64,000 nt of DNA from Bryobacterales bacterium (GTDB lineage: Bacteria > Acidobacteriota > Terriglobia > Bryobacterales > Bryobacteraceae): contig JADLDI010000138.1 in NCBI GenBank assembly GCA_020846745.1, positions 37,737-101,736 of the forward strand, read 5' to 3'. The notes beneath the pieces were generated by a model. It had not been told where the DNA came from. It did no database searches and saw only the letters and a program-made list of their open reading frames with translations. Positions 49,308 to 58,816 of the stretch are shown piece after piece. Position numbers and translations under genes: made by a program. Positions within the stretch are counted from its first letter, which is position 1; each line of letters starts with the position of its first letter.

Positions 49308-49967
49308 ATGCATACTTTTTCGTCCTCCCCGAAGACAGTGGCGGTTTGTGAAACTCAGCCACTCACCGCCGCCGGCATCAAGGCGTTACTTGATGGCAGT
49401 CCGGACCTTCGTTTCGGGCGCGCCGGCGATTCCCTGAATACGGCGCACGACATGCTGCGGACCCTGCAACCCGATATGCTGCTGCTCGACAAATCCTTTG
49501 GCGGGCAGGCAGTGTTTCAGTTCCTCGCGGAAACGCGCGCGTTTCAAGCTACCACCGCGATCGTAGTGTGGGGTAGTTCGATCACCGAACCGGAAGCCCT
49601 GCGTCTACTGCAATGCGGCGTGCGCGGCATTTTGCGTAAGACAGCTGACAGTGACACTCTGCTGGCGTGTTTGAAGGCGGTCGCCTCAGGCGCCAACTGG
49701 ATGGACGAGACGCTGTTCGGCGAGTCGCAGCGGATGGAACGGTATCCGCGTTCGGAGTTGACGCCGCGTGAACAACAGGTGCTGGAACTCGTGGAGCAAG
49801 GCATGAAGAATCGCGAGATCGCCCGCGAGCTCGGCATCCGGCCGGGTACGGTGAAGATCCACCTGAAACACATCTTTGAAAAGACGGGCGTTCATGGCCG
49901 GTATGGCTTGGCGCTGACAGGTCTGAAAGAAAAAGGGGTGCTCGAGTTAGCGCGGTCCGAGGCCTGA
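49308..49967 (+). CDS. NarL/FixJ-type response regulator (LuxR HTH)
   Basis: 219 residues from the ATG at 49308, with GGAG nine bases upstream. The receiver domain (about 10-125) has DMLLLDKSF with the phospho-acceptor Asp, VVWGSS with the switch Ser and ILRKTAD with the conserved Lys, so phosphorylation is plausible. The C-terminal LuxR helix-turn-helix is clear: LTPREQQVLELVEQGMKNRE, IARELGIRPGTVKIHLKHIF. No sensor kinase lies nearby. The divergent CpaE-like gene may be a target or partner. Its last 21 bases overlap the end of the convergent DCC-protein gene. Confidence 0.88.
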   Translation: MHTFSSSPKTVAVCETQPLTAAGIKALLDGSPDLRFGRAGDSLNTAHDMLRTLQPDMLLLDKSFGGQAVFQFLAETRAFQATTAIVVWGSSITEPEALRLLQCGVRGILRKTADSDTLLACLKAVASGANWMDETLFGESQRMERYPRSELTPREQQVLELVEQGMKNREIARELGIRPGTVKIHLKHIFEKTGVHGRYGLALTGLKEKGVLELARSEA

Positions 49968-50822
49968 CGCCGCGTCGGGCTTAATCGCGCAGGCGCCTTC
50001 GCTCGACAATCGGTAGCGGTTCCGCGCTACCCATCTGTACGCCGCCTCGCCCACGCTATTGAACAGCGGGAAAAAGAACGCGATCAAAATGCCGGCGAGA
50101 ATTCGGCGGTACCAAACCCAGTCTGACGGCGGCACTGCCATCACAACCGCTACGCTCAACAGGAACGCCGGGTTGTACAGAATCAGCAACTTGCAGGCTC
50201 GGAAGCCGGAGGTGACGCCGAAGTCCGTTACCAGATGAAGCCGTTCCAGCAGGGCGCTCCGTGGGATTCCCCAGCGCTCACCCACACCCGACTGGAGCGG
50301 TTTCCAATCGAACTGATTGTCGAAATCCACCGCCTGCAGCCAGCGGCGGACTCGGTTGCAGATGCCGCAGTCCTCGTCGTAGATCACCGTCATCGCTTTC
50401 GGCCATGGCACAAACACCAGTACGGTCGCTTCCATGGCGTAGAGGATCAGCAGCATCAGCATGACGCCGCAAAAGGCTATGGTAGTGCCGTAGTGGGCTG
50501 ACGATACGACGGCGAACAGCGTGGTGGCGCCCAGGATTGCCGCACTCGCCCGCACCGACCGGTTCAGCAGCAGCGCCACCGCCGAACCGGCGAACAACAT
50601 TTTGATTGCCACCTGCACACCCGCGCCGGGCAGCGTTTCAGGCATCGGAATGAACGGCAGGAACGGGTCGGGAAGCAGGAGAACGTGATTCGTCGCGAGC
50701 AGTACGATCGCGATGATTTTGGCGCCGAGCAACAGGGGAACGGGAAGCGCGGTCCCCGCACACTTCAGCGGGTTCCAGTTGCCCATGTCGAGGGTTGCTC
50801 CGGACGCCCCGCGCATGTCCAC
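49947..50822 (-). CDS. Membrane protein with DCC (DUF393) thiol-disulfide domain
   Basis: 291 residues; an ATG at 50786 is an alternative start. Hydrophobic segments at about 30-50, 68-85, 92-110 and 113-137 precede the DCC domain. That domain has YDEDCGICNRVRRWL, a CxxC pair directly after an Asp-rich strand, followed by LLERLHLVTDFG. Further hydrophobic segments lie near the C-terminus. The DCC family is related to thioredoxin folds and is presumed redox active. HTTM-DCC proteins of this size exist widely but have no proven substrate. It overlaps the LuxR gene tail to tail. Confidence 0.75.
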   Translation of the reverse strand: MDMRGASGATLDMGNWNPLKCAGTALPVPLLLGAKIIAIVLLATNHVLLLPDPFLPFIPMPETLPGAGVQVAIKMLFAGSAVALLLNRSVRASAAILGATTLFAVVSSAHYGTTIAFCGVMLMLLILYAMEATVLVFVPWPKAMTVIYDEDCGICNRVRRWLQAVDFDNQFDWKPLQSGVGERWGIPRSALLERLHLVTDFGVTSGFRACKLLILYNPAFLLSVAVVMAVPPSDWVWYRRILAGILIAFFFPLFNSVGEAAYRWVARNRYRLSSEGACAIKPDAASGLGPR

Positions 50823-50859
50823 AGGGTAGCGCCAGGCCTGCCGAATCCGCCTGAGGGTA

Positions 50860-51315
50860 TTATCGCTTTGCCGTCTCCGATTGGCTCGCCGCCCGATCGT
50901 CGTCGATACGGATATAGGTAACTTCCCGCGTACTGCCTTGCGGTTCGATGGGCATGATCTCGACGGTCATCTTCCGCCGATCCTCGGAGAGCTTGCGCCG
51001 GATCTTCGTCACGTGCTTTCCGTCTTTACCTTCGAGCCGCCACTCAACAAGCATCGGACCGTTGTAGTAATAGCTAACTTTGGCGGGCTTGCCATCGAGC
51101 TTAATCTGGCACTCCTTGCCGACGGTGTTACAGACAATTTCTTCGGTAGCACCCGCATCGCGCAGGCGAATCTCTTTATCTTTCAGTCGGATCTGGATAG
51201 CGGCATCGGAAGCGGAACTGCCTTCGGTGCGCCAGGTTCCGGAATAGTCGGGCTTATCGCCGGCTACCAGGAAGCCGCCAGATGTCACAACCAGGAACAA
51301 CATCAGTGTTTGCAT
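50860..51315 (-). CDS. Small exported protein, unknown function
   Basis: 151 residues with a signal peptide (MQTLMLFLVVTSGGFLVAG) and AAGGAG before the ATG. The mature part is one beta-rich domain: DYSGTWRTEG, LKDKEIRLRDAG, CNTVGKECQIKLDGKPAKVS, YNGPMLVEWRLEGKDGKHVT and KMTVEIMPIEP. Proteins starting with this SGTW(R/K)-type strand are common in Acidobacteriota and may bind lipids or small ligands in the manner of lipocalins, but this is inference. The two Cys of the CNTVGKEC segment could form a disulfide. Confidence 0.65.
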   Translation of the reverse strand: MQTLMLFLVVTSGGFLVAGDKPDYSGTWRTEGSSASDAAIQIRLKDKEIRLRDAGATEEIVCNTVGKECQIKLDGKPAKVSYYYNGPMLVEWRLEGKDGKHVTKIRRKLSEDRRKMTVEIMPIEPQGSTREVTYIRIDDDRAASQSETAKR

Positions 51316-51418
51316 CTGGAGTATCTCCTTAAGATTGTTGGTTAGCCGTTCGGATTAAAGGCTACTGATCTGACTTGCGGGCCCACGGAACTGTTACACT
51401 CAGCACGCCTTGGAATGG

Positions 51419-54073
51419 TTACTCCCGCACTTTCGCGAGCACATGGGACAACACCTGGTCGCTCCGGCAGCCGGGTGGCAGCCTGTGCCACAACGCGATG
51501 GCCGCTGCCTGCTTCCGATCCAATACAGTCAGCGATGTGGTGTTCCGTTTGAGGAGCGTCCGAGCCTCGGCCAATTCAGCGGGGGATGAGCAGGGTTGGG
51601 CGGCCGCGGCCACACGCTCGAGGATTGCGTTCCACCGCTGGGCTCGGGCACGAATAGATAAGTTACGCCGGGTCGGATCGATCGCCTGTGCGTTCTCAAG
51701 CACATCGGCCAACCGCGTCAGTTCCGCATCGCCCGGATCCGCGGTGGCCGCCTTGCGGTAGGCTTCGAGCGCACCGGCGTCATTCCCTGCTGCTTCACGA
51801 ACGTCACCCAGAGTGCGCCAGATTTCAGCGTCAAACGGGTATCGCGCCGCCAACTTGGAATAAGCCGCCTCCGCCTGTTGCGGCGTACCGTTGGCCCGAA
51901 TGAGGTTCGCCGCCCGTTTGCCTAGATGCGGATCGTCGCCCACGCGCTCGATTAGCGCCGTAAGCCCGGCCAACGCCTCGCTTGGCCTGTTCAGCTGAAT
52001 CAACAGTTGCGCGTATTCGAACTCCGCGCGCCGGCGCACCGCCTGATCTTCATCGGGCCAGTCGAGAGAGAGGGCACGCGCCGACAATCGTGCCGCCTGC
52101 TGCCGGTCGCCTGAAAGGGCTGCCGCCTGGGCCAGTCCCCATAGCGTCAATCCGGAGCCAGGATCGCTTTTCGCCATCGGATCGAGAATTGTCCGCGCCT
52201 CCTGCCAGTGTCCTGTCTGAACCAGCGCGAGGCCCAGACCTTCGCGGTATTTGCGGTTCGTCCGTTCATTCGCGACGGCGGTGCGATAGGCCATTACCGC
52301 CTCGTCGGCACGCCCCGCCGACAGCAACCTGACCGCTTCCTGGTACGCTATTGCACCCCGCTCCGCACGCCTTGCCCGTTGCCAGTACACCAGTCCCGCC
52401 ACGATCAGAATGGCGCTTACGGTGATAACTCCGGCCGCGGCCAGCCAATTTCGTTCTGCTTTTGTGGGCGCCATGGCCGGCGGGTCCGCTCGGCTTTCGC
52501 GCCGATATGCACGAACGGCGTCGTCAAACGACAGCGCCGCAATCCGTCGTCCGCCCACCCGGCTCAACACATCGATCTCGCTTCTTCCCGCCTGCCCCAT
52601 CCGCTGCATCGCCGTATCCAACGGTTCGTCCGGGTAGACGAACGTATCCAGGGCAATTGTCAACTCATCACCGGGACGCGCCTCCGGTCGCATCGCCTTC
52701 GCCACCGTGAGCGGCGCAATCTCATGGGCAGCCGACGGCACCACCACGCCGTCTTGCAAAGAGAGCGCTTCATAAATCGGGACCTTCTGGAATCTTTGCG
52801 CGATAAAGTAGCTGCACAAGTTCGCGATCATCAGCGGCACAATGATCGTGTAGTCGCGCGTGAGTTCGAAAATCATGATGACGCTCGTCATCGGCGTTCG
52901 AATGATTCCGGCGAAGGCCGCGCCCATACCGACGAGCGCATACGCGCCCGCGCTGGCCGTTTGATCGGGTAGCAACTGGTGGGCGGCATATCCTACGGTT
53001 CCCCCGGCCATGGCTCCGATAAACAGGCTGGGCCCGAAGATGCCGCCGGCGTTACCCGAGCTGTAGCTGGTGGCCGTCGCCATCAGTTTCAGCGCAAGTA
53101 GCACCGCCATCGCCGAAAGCGTCAACTGGCTATTGAGAGCCTTGCCGACAAGGTCGTAACCGACGCCGAGCACGCCGGGAACTGCGACCGCCAGCAGGCC
53201 CACGCACGCGCCGCCAAACGCCGGGGTGACAGGCTTCCAGCGGACAGGCAGTTTGTTGAACGCGATGCGAATCCACAGCAGCGACTTCACAAACGCCGTC
53301 GAGACAAGCCCTCCGAATACACCCAGCACGGCGTAGATCGCGAATTCGAGTGGATGCACTAGCTGGTAGGGCGGTACATGGAAGAGCGGCTCGTCGCCGA
53401 GGATAAGACGGAGCACGATCCACGAAGTAGCCGCACCCAGCACCACGGTTCCTACTACGCGAGCATGAAGGTCCGCCAGAATCTCTTCCAATGTGAACAG
53501 CACTGCCGCGAGCGGCGTATTGAATGCCGCGGCCACCGCGGCTGCCGTTCCGACGGGAATCAGCGAACGAACTGTTTCCTCGCGCAAGCCTAATTTGCGG
53601 CCCACCACAGACGCGATGCCCGCCCCGATATGGACCGACGGACCTTCGCGTCCGAGCGCGACTCCGCTGCCTAACGAGAGGGCGGAACAAAGAAACTTGC
53701 CCACCACCGTTCGAAACCGGATGACGCCTCGCTGCAGTATTAGTGCGACACGCGTTTGCGGAATGCCGCTGCCGCGAGCCTCGGGAAAGAAACGATACAG
53801 CAGGTAACCGCCGATGAGGGAACCGGCGGCCGGGCTGGCGAACCGCTGCCAGGCCGCGGCGTTCACCAGCAGGATGCCGAGCCGCTCCGTCACCGCGACG
53901 AAGGCGACTATCGTCAGGCCCACAATCGCGCTGATGACAAGCGCCAGCACCGGGACCAACTTGTCTTCGTGCTGTTCGAGTTCAAACTGTTCAATTTCCC
54001 ATAGCCGGCGCGAACGAAGGCGCGTAAGCCAAAGCGTTGCGGTGCGCCCCGGCTTCCATGGCAGTGCTGACAC
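51419..54073 (-). CDS. CLC chloride channel/antiporter fused to a membrane helix and TPR repeats
   Basis: 884 residues from a GTG at 54073; longer frames extend into the acylase gene. Residues 40-430 are a CLC transporter: GSGIP (101-105), GREGPSVHIGA with gating Glu143, LEEIL with internal glutamates 196-197, and GGIFGP (343-348). The two key glutamates indicate a Cl-/H+ antiporter. Residues about 450-525 look like a degenerate CBS-type regulatory part. A further helix (544-564) leads to about 230 residues of TPR repeats (GAIAYQEAVRLLSAGRADEA, AEIWRTLGDVREAAGNDAGA) and a Cys-containing end. A TPR tail on CLC is unusual and suggests protein partners. It lies 31 bp after the acylase gene. Confidence 0.85.
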   Translation of the reverse strand: MSALPWKPGRTATLWLTRLRSRRLWEIEQFELEQHEDKLVPVLALVISAIVGLTIVAFVAVTERLGILLVNAAAWQRFASPAAGSLIGGYLLYRFFPEARGSGIPQTRVALILQRGVIRFRTVVGKFLCSALSLGSGVALGREGPSVHIGAGIASVVGRKLGLREETVRSLIPVGTAAAVAAAFNTPLAAVLFTLEEILADLHARVVGTVVLGAATSWIVLRLILGDEPLFHVPPYQLVHPLEFAIYAVLGVFGGLVSTAFVKSLLWIRIAFNKLPVRWKPVTPAFGGACVGLLAVAVPGVLGVGYDLVGKALNSQLTLSAMAVLLALKLMATATSYSSGNAGGIFGPSLFIGAMAGGTVGYAAHQLLPDQTASAGAYALVGMGAAFAGIIRTPMTSVIMIFELTRDYTIIVPLMIANLCSYFIAQRFQKVPIYEALSLQDGVVVPSAAHEIAPLTVAKAMRPEARPGDELTIALDTFVYPDEPLDTAMQRMGQAGRSEIDVLSRVGGRRIAALSFDDAVRAYRRESRADPPAMAPTKAERNWLAAAGVITVSAILIVAGLVYWQRARRAERGAIAYQEAVRLLSAGRADEAVMAYRTAVANERTNRKYREGLGLALVQTGHWQEARTILDPMAKSDPGSGLTLWGLAQAAALSGDRQQAARLSARALSLDWPDEDQAVRRRAEFEYAQLLIQLNRPSEALAGLTALIERVGDDPHLGKRAANLIRANGTPQQAEAAYSKLAARYPFDAEIWRTLGDVREAAGNDAGALEAYRKAATADPGDAELTRLADVLENAQAIDPTRRNLSIRARAQRWNAILERVAAAAQPCSSPAELAEARTLLKRNTTSLTVLDRKQAAAIALWHRLPPGCRSDQVLSHVLAKVRE

Positions 54074-54104
54074 TATTGAGTAGAGCGCCTGCGGCGGCTG
54101 TTTG

Positions 54105-56375
54105 CTACTGCGCAGGCACGAGTTGCATCCGCTCGGCCGTGTTCGCCTCAACTGCGCGGCGCGTGTAGAGCAGCGGGTGATAACGCCCCTCCGACCACTC
54201 TTTCGCGAGGTTCGAATAGAACGGACTATTCGGGTCGCCTGATTCGCCGGGCACATTGGTGGTCACCGACCGGTCCCAATCGCCGACATCCAGGATTTGC
54301 CGGTAGCTGGCCCCGGCTGTTTGCCGGTACGCCGGGCCGGAGGTCGAGTTCACGGTGTTGCCGTCGCCGGGCCTCGCGATCGGGCCGACGTTGAACTCCT
54401 TGCGGTCGAGCGGATGGCGGAACGTGACCGTATGCAGTTTGCCCCATTTCCATTCCGCGATTTCCGACCCGTATTGGTTTGTCAGATCCGTAACGGCATA
54501 GCGAAGCGCGCGCAGCAAGGCTTCGGGATTCGGCCGCTGTTCCAGATTCAACAGCACCGTCCCCAGTTCGGCCCGCGTACCCAACGCCGGGCCGAACACC
54601 GTGCCGTGCAGCTTGCCGGCCCAGATCTCGAAGATCAGCGCCTCGGTCGAGTCAGTCCGCAAACGCGTGTCCCAGCCGAGTATCCGGTTGAGAATCTCGC
54701 GCTCTGCGCCGCTCAGTTCTCCGTCCGCGGGATGCCAATTCTTCAGGATCTTTTGAAACCGCCGCGCCGGTAACGAGAGAACGTCTTGCTGCAGTTGCTG
54801 CAGGTCTTCAAGCGAGAACTTCTCCTTCGCCTTCAGCACCTCGTCAATGCGTCCAAACCGGAACGGCGCCGCCCATTCGTACGCTAACTGGTGACGGTAA
54901 TTTTCGGGTAGGATCTTGTGATTGGCGGTCGCGATAAATCCTTCCGCGGGGTTGAACTTCCGCGGATTCTCCGAACCGGGCAGGAAGCCCGACCACTCGT
55001 ATTCGCCGGTGTCTCCCGGCACCGGCAACAAGCCAGTCCAGTTCTTACGGATGGGCGCTTGTCCGGCCGCAATCCAGCCGATATTACCCGCGCGATCGGC
55101 ATAAACTAAGTTTTCTGACGGAATCTTATAGTAAGTCGCCGCACTCTGGAATTCGTCCCAGTTACGCGCCCTCGCCAGGCGCAGCGCGGGCAGGTAGCCG
55201 GCGCTGCCGGGTTCTGAGCCGACCCATTTCAGGGCATAGGCGCGGTGACGCCCCAAATCTTCTGCGATTACGGGCCCGTGCATCGTGTACCGCAGGCCCA
55301 TCTTTCGCGCCGCCGCCGAGCCGGCCACTTTGATCGGCTCTTCCACCACTTCCATTTTTCTCCACTGCCCGCGATACAGGTATTCGTCGGGATTATTCGG
55401 GTTCAGCTTTTCGACGTACAAGTCGCCCTGGTCGATGCCGACGATCGTGAACCCGAACCCAACCTCTTCGTTATGTCCGAGTGCGATGCCCGGTAGTGCC
55501 GGTTCACCGGCGCCAATCGCGTTCCAACCGGGACCCACCAAATGCACCGTCTTGCGCAGCGACGGAATCAGAATCGGCCGGTGCGGATCGTTAGCCAGTA
55601 AGGGCTTGCCGGTAGCTGACTTTGCGCCGCTTACCACCCAGTTATTCGATCCAATCGAAAGCACAGGGTCGGGGTCTTCAAACACCTGCGCGCGCGGGCT
55701 CTGCGGGCGAAGACGGACTGTGCCGATTGCGTCGTTGTAATCCGCAAGAAGCGTAGCGGTAATGCCGCGCAGGTCCAATCCATGCGGAATCTCGATCTTC
55801 ACAAACGGGTCGGGCGGCAGGAATTTCTGCACCGTGTCGAGGCCGAAGCGTTCGATGTCCTGCGCCCGCTGCACCTCGCGCGCGATGTTGCGGATCATCA
55901 GCAACCCGGCGATTCGCGCGGTGACATCTTCCGGCGCCCACAGCCCGGGGTCGAACCCGGCGATGCGGAATTCGAGGGGACGCTTACCATCAAGCGATTT
56001 GATGTAGGCATTAATGCCTGAGGTGAATGCGGTCGCGATCTCTTTGGCGTCGGGCGAATAGCTTTGCCACTCGGCGTTCCAATCGCCGCGAAACCGCACC
56101 AGGCGCGCAATGCGGTCGCGATTCAGGGCCTCTGGTCCCAGGACTTCAGCCAGTTTGCCGGTTCCGACCCGGCGCCACAGGTCCAACTGAAACAGCCGGT
56201 CTTTCGCGGTGATCCAGCCCTGCGCAAAGAAGAGGTCCTGCTGTGTTTGGGCATAGATATGTGGGATGCCCCACTTGTCCCGCAGGATCTCAACGGGCTT
56301 GTTCAAACCGGCGAGCCTGTATTCCTGCGCGCCAAGGCAGGCCGCCAGCGCGGCGGCGATCGCGATTACCCTCAT
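54105..56375 (-). CDS. Penicillin-acylase-family Ntn hydrolase
   Basis: 756 residues, full length for the S45 peptidase family. The signal peptide is MRVIAIAAALAACLGA. The small chain begins VEILRDKWGIPHIYAQT. The autocatalytic site and nucleophile are Gly242-Ser243 in LSIGSNNWVVSGAKSATGKP, after which Ser243 becomes the N-terminus of the large chain. LLANDPHRPI, GIDQGDLYVEKLNP and YTMHGPVI follow as usual. Members cleave penicillins, acyl-homoserine lactones or other aliphatic amides in the periplasm; sequence does not separate these substrates. It is the gene before the CLC-TPR gene and may share its transcript. Confidence 0.9.
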   Translation of the reverse strand: MRVIAIAAALAACLGAQEYRLAGLNKPVEILRDKWGIPHIYAQTQQDLFFAQGWITAKDRLFQLDLWRRVGTGKLAEVLGPEALNRDRIARLVRFRGDWNAEWQSYSPDAKEIATAFTSGINAYIKSLDGKRPLEFRIAGFDPGLWAPEDVTARIAGLLMIRNIAREVQRAQDIERFGLDTVQKFLPPDPFVKIEIPHGLDLRGITATLLADYNDAIGTVRLRPQSPRAQVFEDPDPVLSIGSNNWVVSGAKSATGKPLLANDPHRPILIPSLRKTVHLVGPGWNAIGAGEPALPGIALGHNEEVGFGFTIVGIDQGDLYVEKLNPNNPDEYLYRGQWRKMEVVEEPIKVAGSAAARKMGLRYTMHGPVIAEDLGRHRAYALKWVGSEPGSAGYLPALRLARARNWDEFQSAATYYKIPSENLVYADRAGNIGWIAAGQAPIRKNWTGLLPVPGDTGEYEWSGFLPGSENPRKFNPAEGFIATANHKILPENYRHQLAYEWAAPFRFGRIDEVLKAKEKFSLEDLQQLQQDVLSLPARRFQKILKNWHPADGELSGAEREILNRILGWDTRLRTDSTEALIFEIWAGKLHGTVFGPALGTRAELGTVLLNLEQRPNPEALLRALRYAVTDLTNQYGSEIAEWKWGKLHTVTFRHPLDRKEFNVGPIARPGDGNTVNSTSGPAYRQTAGASYRQILDVGDWDRSVTTNVPGESGDPNSPFYSNLAKEWSEGRYHPLLYTRRAVEANTAERMQLVPAQ

Positions 56376-56395
56376 GCGTTGTTAATGTACCTTAC

Positions 56396-57163
56396 TTAAG
56401 CTGACTCGCGTTGAACCGAGGGCCACCGCGGCGCGCGTTTCTCGCGCCACGCCTGCACGCCCTCTTTGAAATCGGCGCTCCGGAGCGTGCGGGCGCGCAG
56501 CCACAGCGCCAGGTCCAGGGAATCCTGCAAGCTTTTTTCTCGAGCGCCGTGGACGAGCGCCAATCCACGCTCAATCGCCACCGGGCTCCGTTCGGCCAGT
56601 TCGCGCGCCGTCTCTTTTGCCGACCGGGCCAAGTCGTCTACCTTCACCACCTGATGTACCAGGCCCCACCGTTCGGCGTCCGCAGCGGAGAACGTGCGCC
56701 CGGTGAGCGACAGTTCCAGCGCGCGCCGCTCTCCCAGCGCCAGTTCCACGGCCTTCCAAATCGCGAACGGAAACAGCCCTAGCTTGATCTCAGTCAATGC
56801 GAATATCGCCGGTTCGGCCGCCAGCACGATGTGGGACGTTGCCACCAGGCCCACTCCACCGCCGAAACAGGGCCCTTGTACGGCTGCCACCAAGGGCTTC
56901 TTCAGCCGTTGCCCCGCCGTGAACAACGAAGCGTGGATTTGCGTCAATTGCTCGGCTTCTTTCGACAGTGATTCGTCGAGATCCATTCCCGCGCAGAACA
57001 CCGGACCGGCCGCGTCCAGCAGAATGCATCCGATCAGCGCATCGCGCTCTGCCTGCTCCAGCGCATTCAGCAATGCGCGGCAAGTGTCGTGATTCAGCGC
57101 GTTCCGCTTCTCAACGCGGTCGAGCGTTAGCCGTAGTAACCGCCCTTCTGTGCGTGCCTCCAA
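56396..57163 (-). CDS. Enoyl-CoA hydratase/isomerase family protein
   Basis: 255 residues of the crotonase fold: LTLDRVEKRNALNHDTCRAL, VFCAGMDLDESL (oxyanion loop), VAAVQGPCFGGGVGLVATSH and FALTEIKLGLFP, with the catalytic-position Glu. In Atu/Liu-type pathways such a hydratase acts on the carboxylated acyl-CoA; AtuE/LiuC would be the analogue. The start overlaps the end of the AtuA C-terminal-domain gene by 53 bases, an unusually deep overlap, so the true start may lie downstream. The first clear family residue after the start is at TEGRLLRLTLDR, which fits the given ATG. It ends the four-gene operon. Confidence 0.87.
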   Translation of the reverse strand: MEARTEGRLLRLTLDRVEKRNALNHDTCRALLNALEQAERDALIGCILLDAAGPVFCAGMDLDESLSKEAEQLTQIHASLFTAGQRLKKPLVAAVQGPCFGGGVGLVATSHIVLAAEPAIFALTEIKLGLFPFAIWKAVELALGERRALELSLTGRTFSAADAERWGLVHQVVKVDDLARSAKETARELAERSPVAIERGLALVHGAREKSLQDSLDLALWLRARTLRSADFKEGVQAWREKRAPRWPSVQRESA

Positions 57164-57485
57164 GTTCCCCCTCCGTAACGTCGATCCCCAAACGTAGAAG
57201 GGCGGCCCCCAAGGTCTTCCCCTGAGCGTCGATCCTCAGGGAGAGTGTACCTCCGCCGCCCAGCGCTTTGTGTAACAGGAAATTCAGGGCCGAAAGATTC
57301 GGCAATTCAAAACGCTCCACCTCGCCCTCCACCAGGGTTCCGAAAAACTGTTTCACGCGGCCGGCGGTAACTTCCCTGACGAGGATCGGATAGTGCTCCG
57401 CCTGCCAGGCGATTACACCGATGTTAGCCGTATCACCTTTGTCTCCCGAGCGTGTGTGGGCGATCTCGCCAAGCAGAATTCTCAT
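57111..57485 (-). CDS. AtuA C-terminal-type domain protein (stand-alone)
   Basis: 124 residues. ILLGEIAHTRSGDKGDTANI at the start, then VKQFFGTLVEGEVERFELPN and LNFLLHKALGGGGTLSLRID, match the small C-terminal domain that follows the large DUF1446 domain in AtuA, a protein of acyclic terpene breakdown with no assigned reaction. Here it is a separate gene whose ATG overlaps the stop of the large-domain gene by four bases. The last 17 or so residues read into the overlap with the enoyl-CoA hydratase gene. Confidence 0.82.
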   Translation of the reverse strand: MRILLGEIAHTRSGDKGDTANIGVIAWQAEHYPILVREVTAGRVKQFFGTLVEGEVERFELPNLSALNFLLHKALGGGGTLSLRIDAQGKTLGAALLRLGIDVTEGELGGTHRRAVTTANARPR

Positions 57486-58816
57486 TCGATCACCTCCACC
57501 CGCGTTCCGATAACCTTCCGCGCAATCAGCGCGGGCCAGTAAGCCACCACTTCACTTACCTGAGGCCGGCCTTCGCCGAAACCTGTGGCGCCCGGCGGCC
57601 CACTTAGCACCAATGGAATCAGCTCGCGCGTAAAACGGTCCACCGCCGAACGGTCCTTCCCGCGCACGCCGATCCGTAGTTGCACCTCAGGCGCATCAGC
57701 CACCGTGATCGCGGCATCCTGGTGACAGGCGTTCACGCCCAGCAATTCCGAATGAACCGCATCGAAGTGCAAGCCCAGCTTAGCCAGCCGCTCACGGACG
57801 ATCCGATCCGCCGATTCGGCCTTCTGTCTCGCTTCGGGCCACGAGTAAACAAGCGTGCCCACCGCTTTCCACCCCCAGTGATAACTGACCGAGACCTTCA
57901 GAAATGGTGTTGCCGCCGTGCCTCTCACGCCGCGAATACTGACGCGGTCCGGCCCATCGTCGTGTAGTTGGATTGTCGTGAAGTCCGCCACGCAATCCGG
58001 CGTAATGTAGTGTCTTGGGTCCCCTAACTCGTAGAGTAACTGCTCTTTCACGACCTGCGAGTTAATCCGGCCACCGGTGCCGGCGTGCTTTGTGATCGCA
58101 AAGCTGCCATCCGGCTCTGCCTCGACTATCGGGTATCCGATCTCCGCCAAACTCCCGATCGTCTGCCAGTCCACCTGACAGTTCCCACCCGTGCATTGTG
58201 CCCCGCACTCGATCGTGTGTCCGGCCACCGTCGCTGAAGCCAGCGCATTGTAGTCGGTCTGTTTCCAGCCAAAGTGATGCACCATGGGCGCCACCGTCAA
58301 CGCCGTATCCGTACACCTTCCGGCAATCACCACGTCGGCGCCCGTTGCGAGTGCCTCCGCCAATGGAAACGCGCCAATATAGGCGTTCGCAGCCAGCACC
58401 TGTTTGCGGATCGTCTCCAGAGGCTCGCCCGTGTCCATGTTATGCAAACCATGCCCCTGTGCAACTAAATCGTCCAGCCGGGCGAAGATGTCGTCGCCCA
58501 CGACCACAGCTACCTTTAACCCCGGCGCAAGACGCCGCACCTCTCGTCCGCACGCTACCGGATTCACGCCGCCGGCATTGGCAATCACTCTCACGCCGCG
58601 TTGCCGGATCTGCTTCGCGATACGCCCGATCAAAGGCGGAAAGTCGCGCGCGTAACCTAATTGCGGATCGCGTTCCCGCTGCTTTTGCAGGATCGACATT
58701 GTAACTTCGGCCAGATAATCTAATCCCAGATAATCGATGGGCCCCTGCTCCACCAGCCGGACCGGCGCCTCCAGCCAGTCGCCCCAAAATCCCTGTCCAT
58801 TCGCGATCCGGATCAT
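57482..58816 (-). CDS. AtuA-like large domain (DUF1446) protein
   Basis: 444 residues from the ATG at 58816, which overlaps the stop of the carboxylase gene (ATGA); a longer frame extends into that gene and is rejected. Family landmarks are IRIANGQGFWGDWLEAPVRL, DYLGLDYLAEVTMSIL, VRVIANAGGVNPVACGREVR, VVVGDDIFARLDDL, ADVVIAGRCTDTALTVAPMV and HTIECGAQCTGGNCQVDW. AtuA is required for growth of pseudomonads on citronellol and geraniol, but its reaction is not established. The gene is coupled to both neighbours, so carboxylase, AtuA-N and AtuA-C are probably made in equal amounts. Confidence 0.88.
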   Translation of the reverse strand: MIRIANGQGFWGDWLEAPVRLVEQGPIDYLGLDYLAEVTMSILQKQRERDPQLGYARDFPPLIGRIAKQIRQRGVRVIANAGGVNPVACGREVRRLAPGLKVAVVVGDDIFARLDDLVAQGHGLHNMDTGEPLETIRKQVLAANAYIGAFPLAEALATGADVVIAGRCTDTALTVAPMVHHFGWKQTDYNALASATVAGHTIECGAQCTGGNCQVDWQTIGSLAEIGYPIVEAEPDGSFAITKHAGTGGRINSQVVKEQLLYELGDPRHYITPDCVADFTTIQLHDDGPDRVSIRGVRGTAATPFLKVSVSYHWGWKAVGTLVYSWPEARQKAESADRIVRERLAKLGLHFDAVHSELLGVNACHQDAAITVADAPEVQLRIGVRGKDRSAVDRFTRELIPLVLSGPPGATGFGEGRPQVSEVVAYWPALIARKVIGTRVEVIE

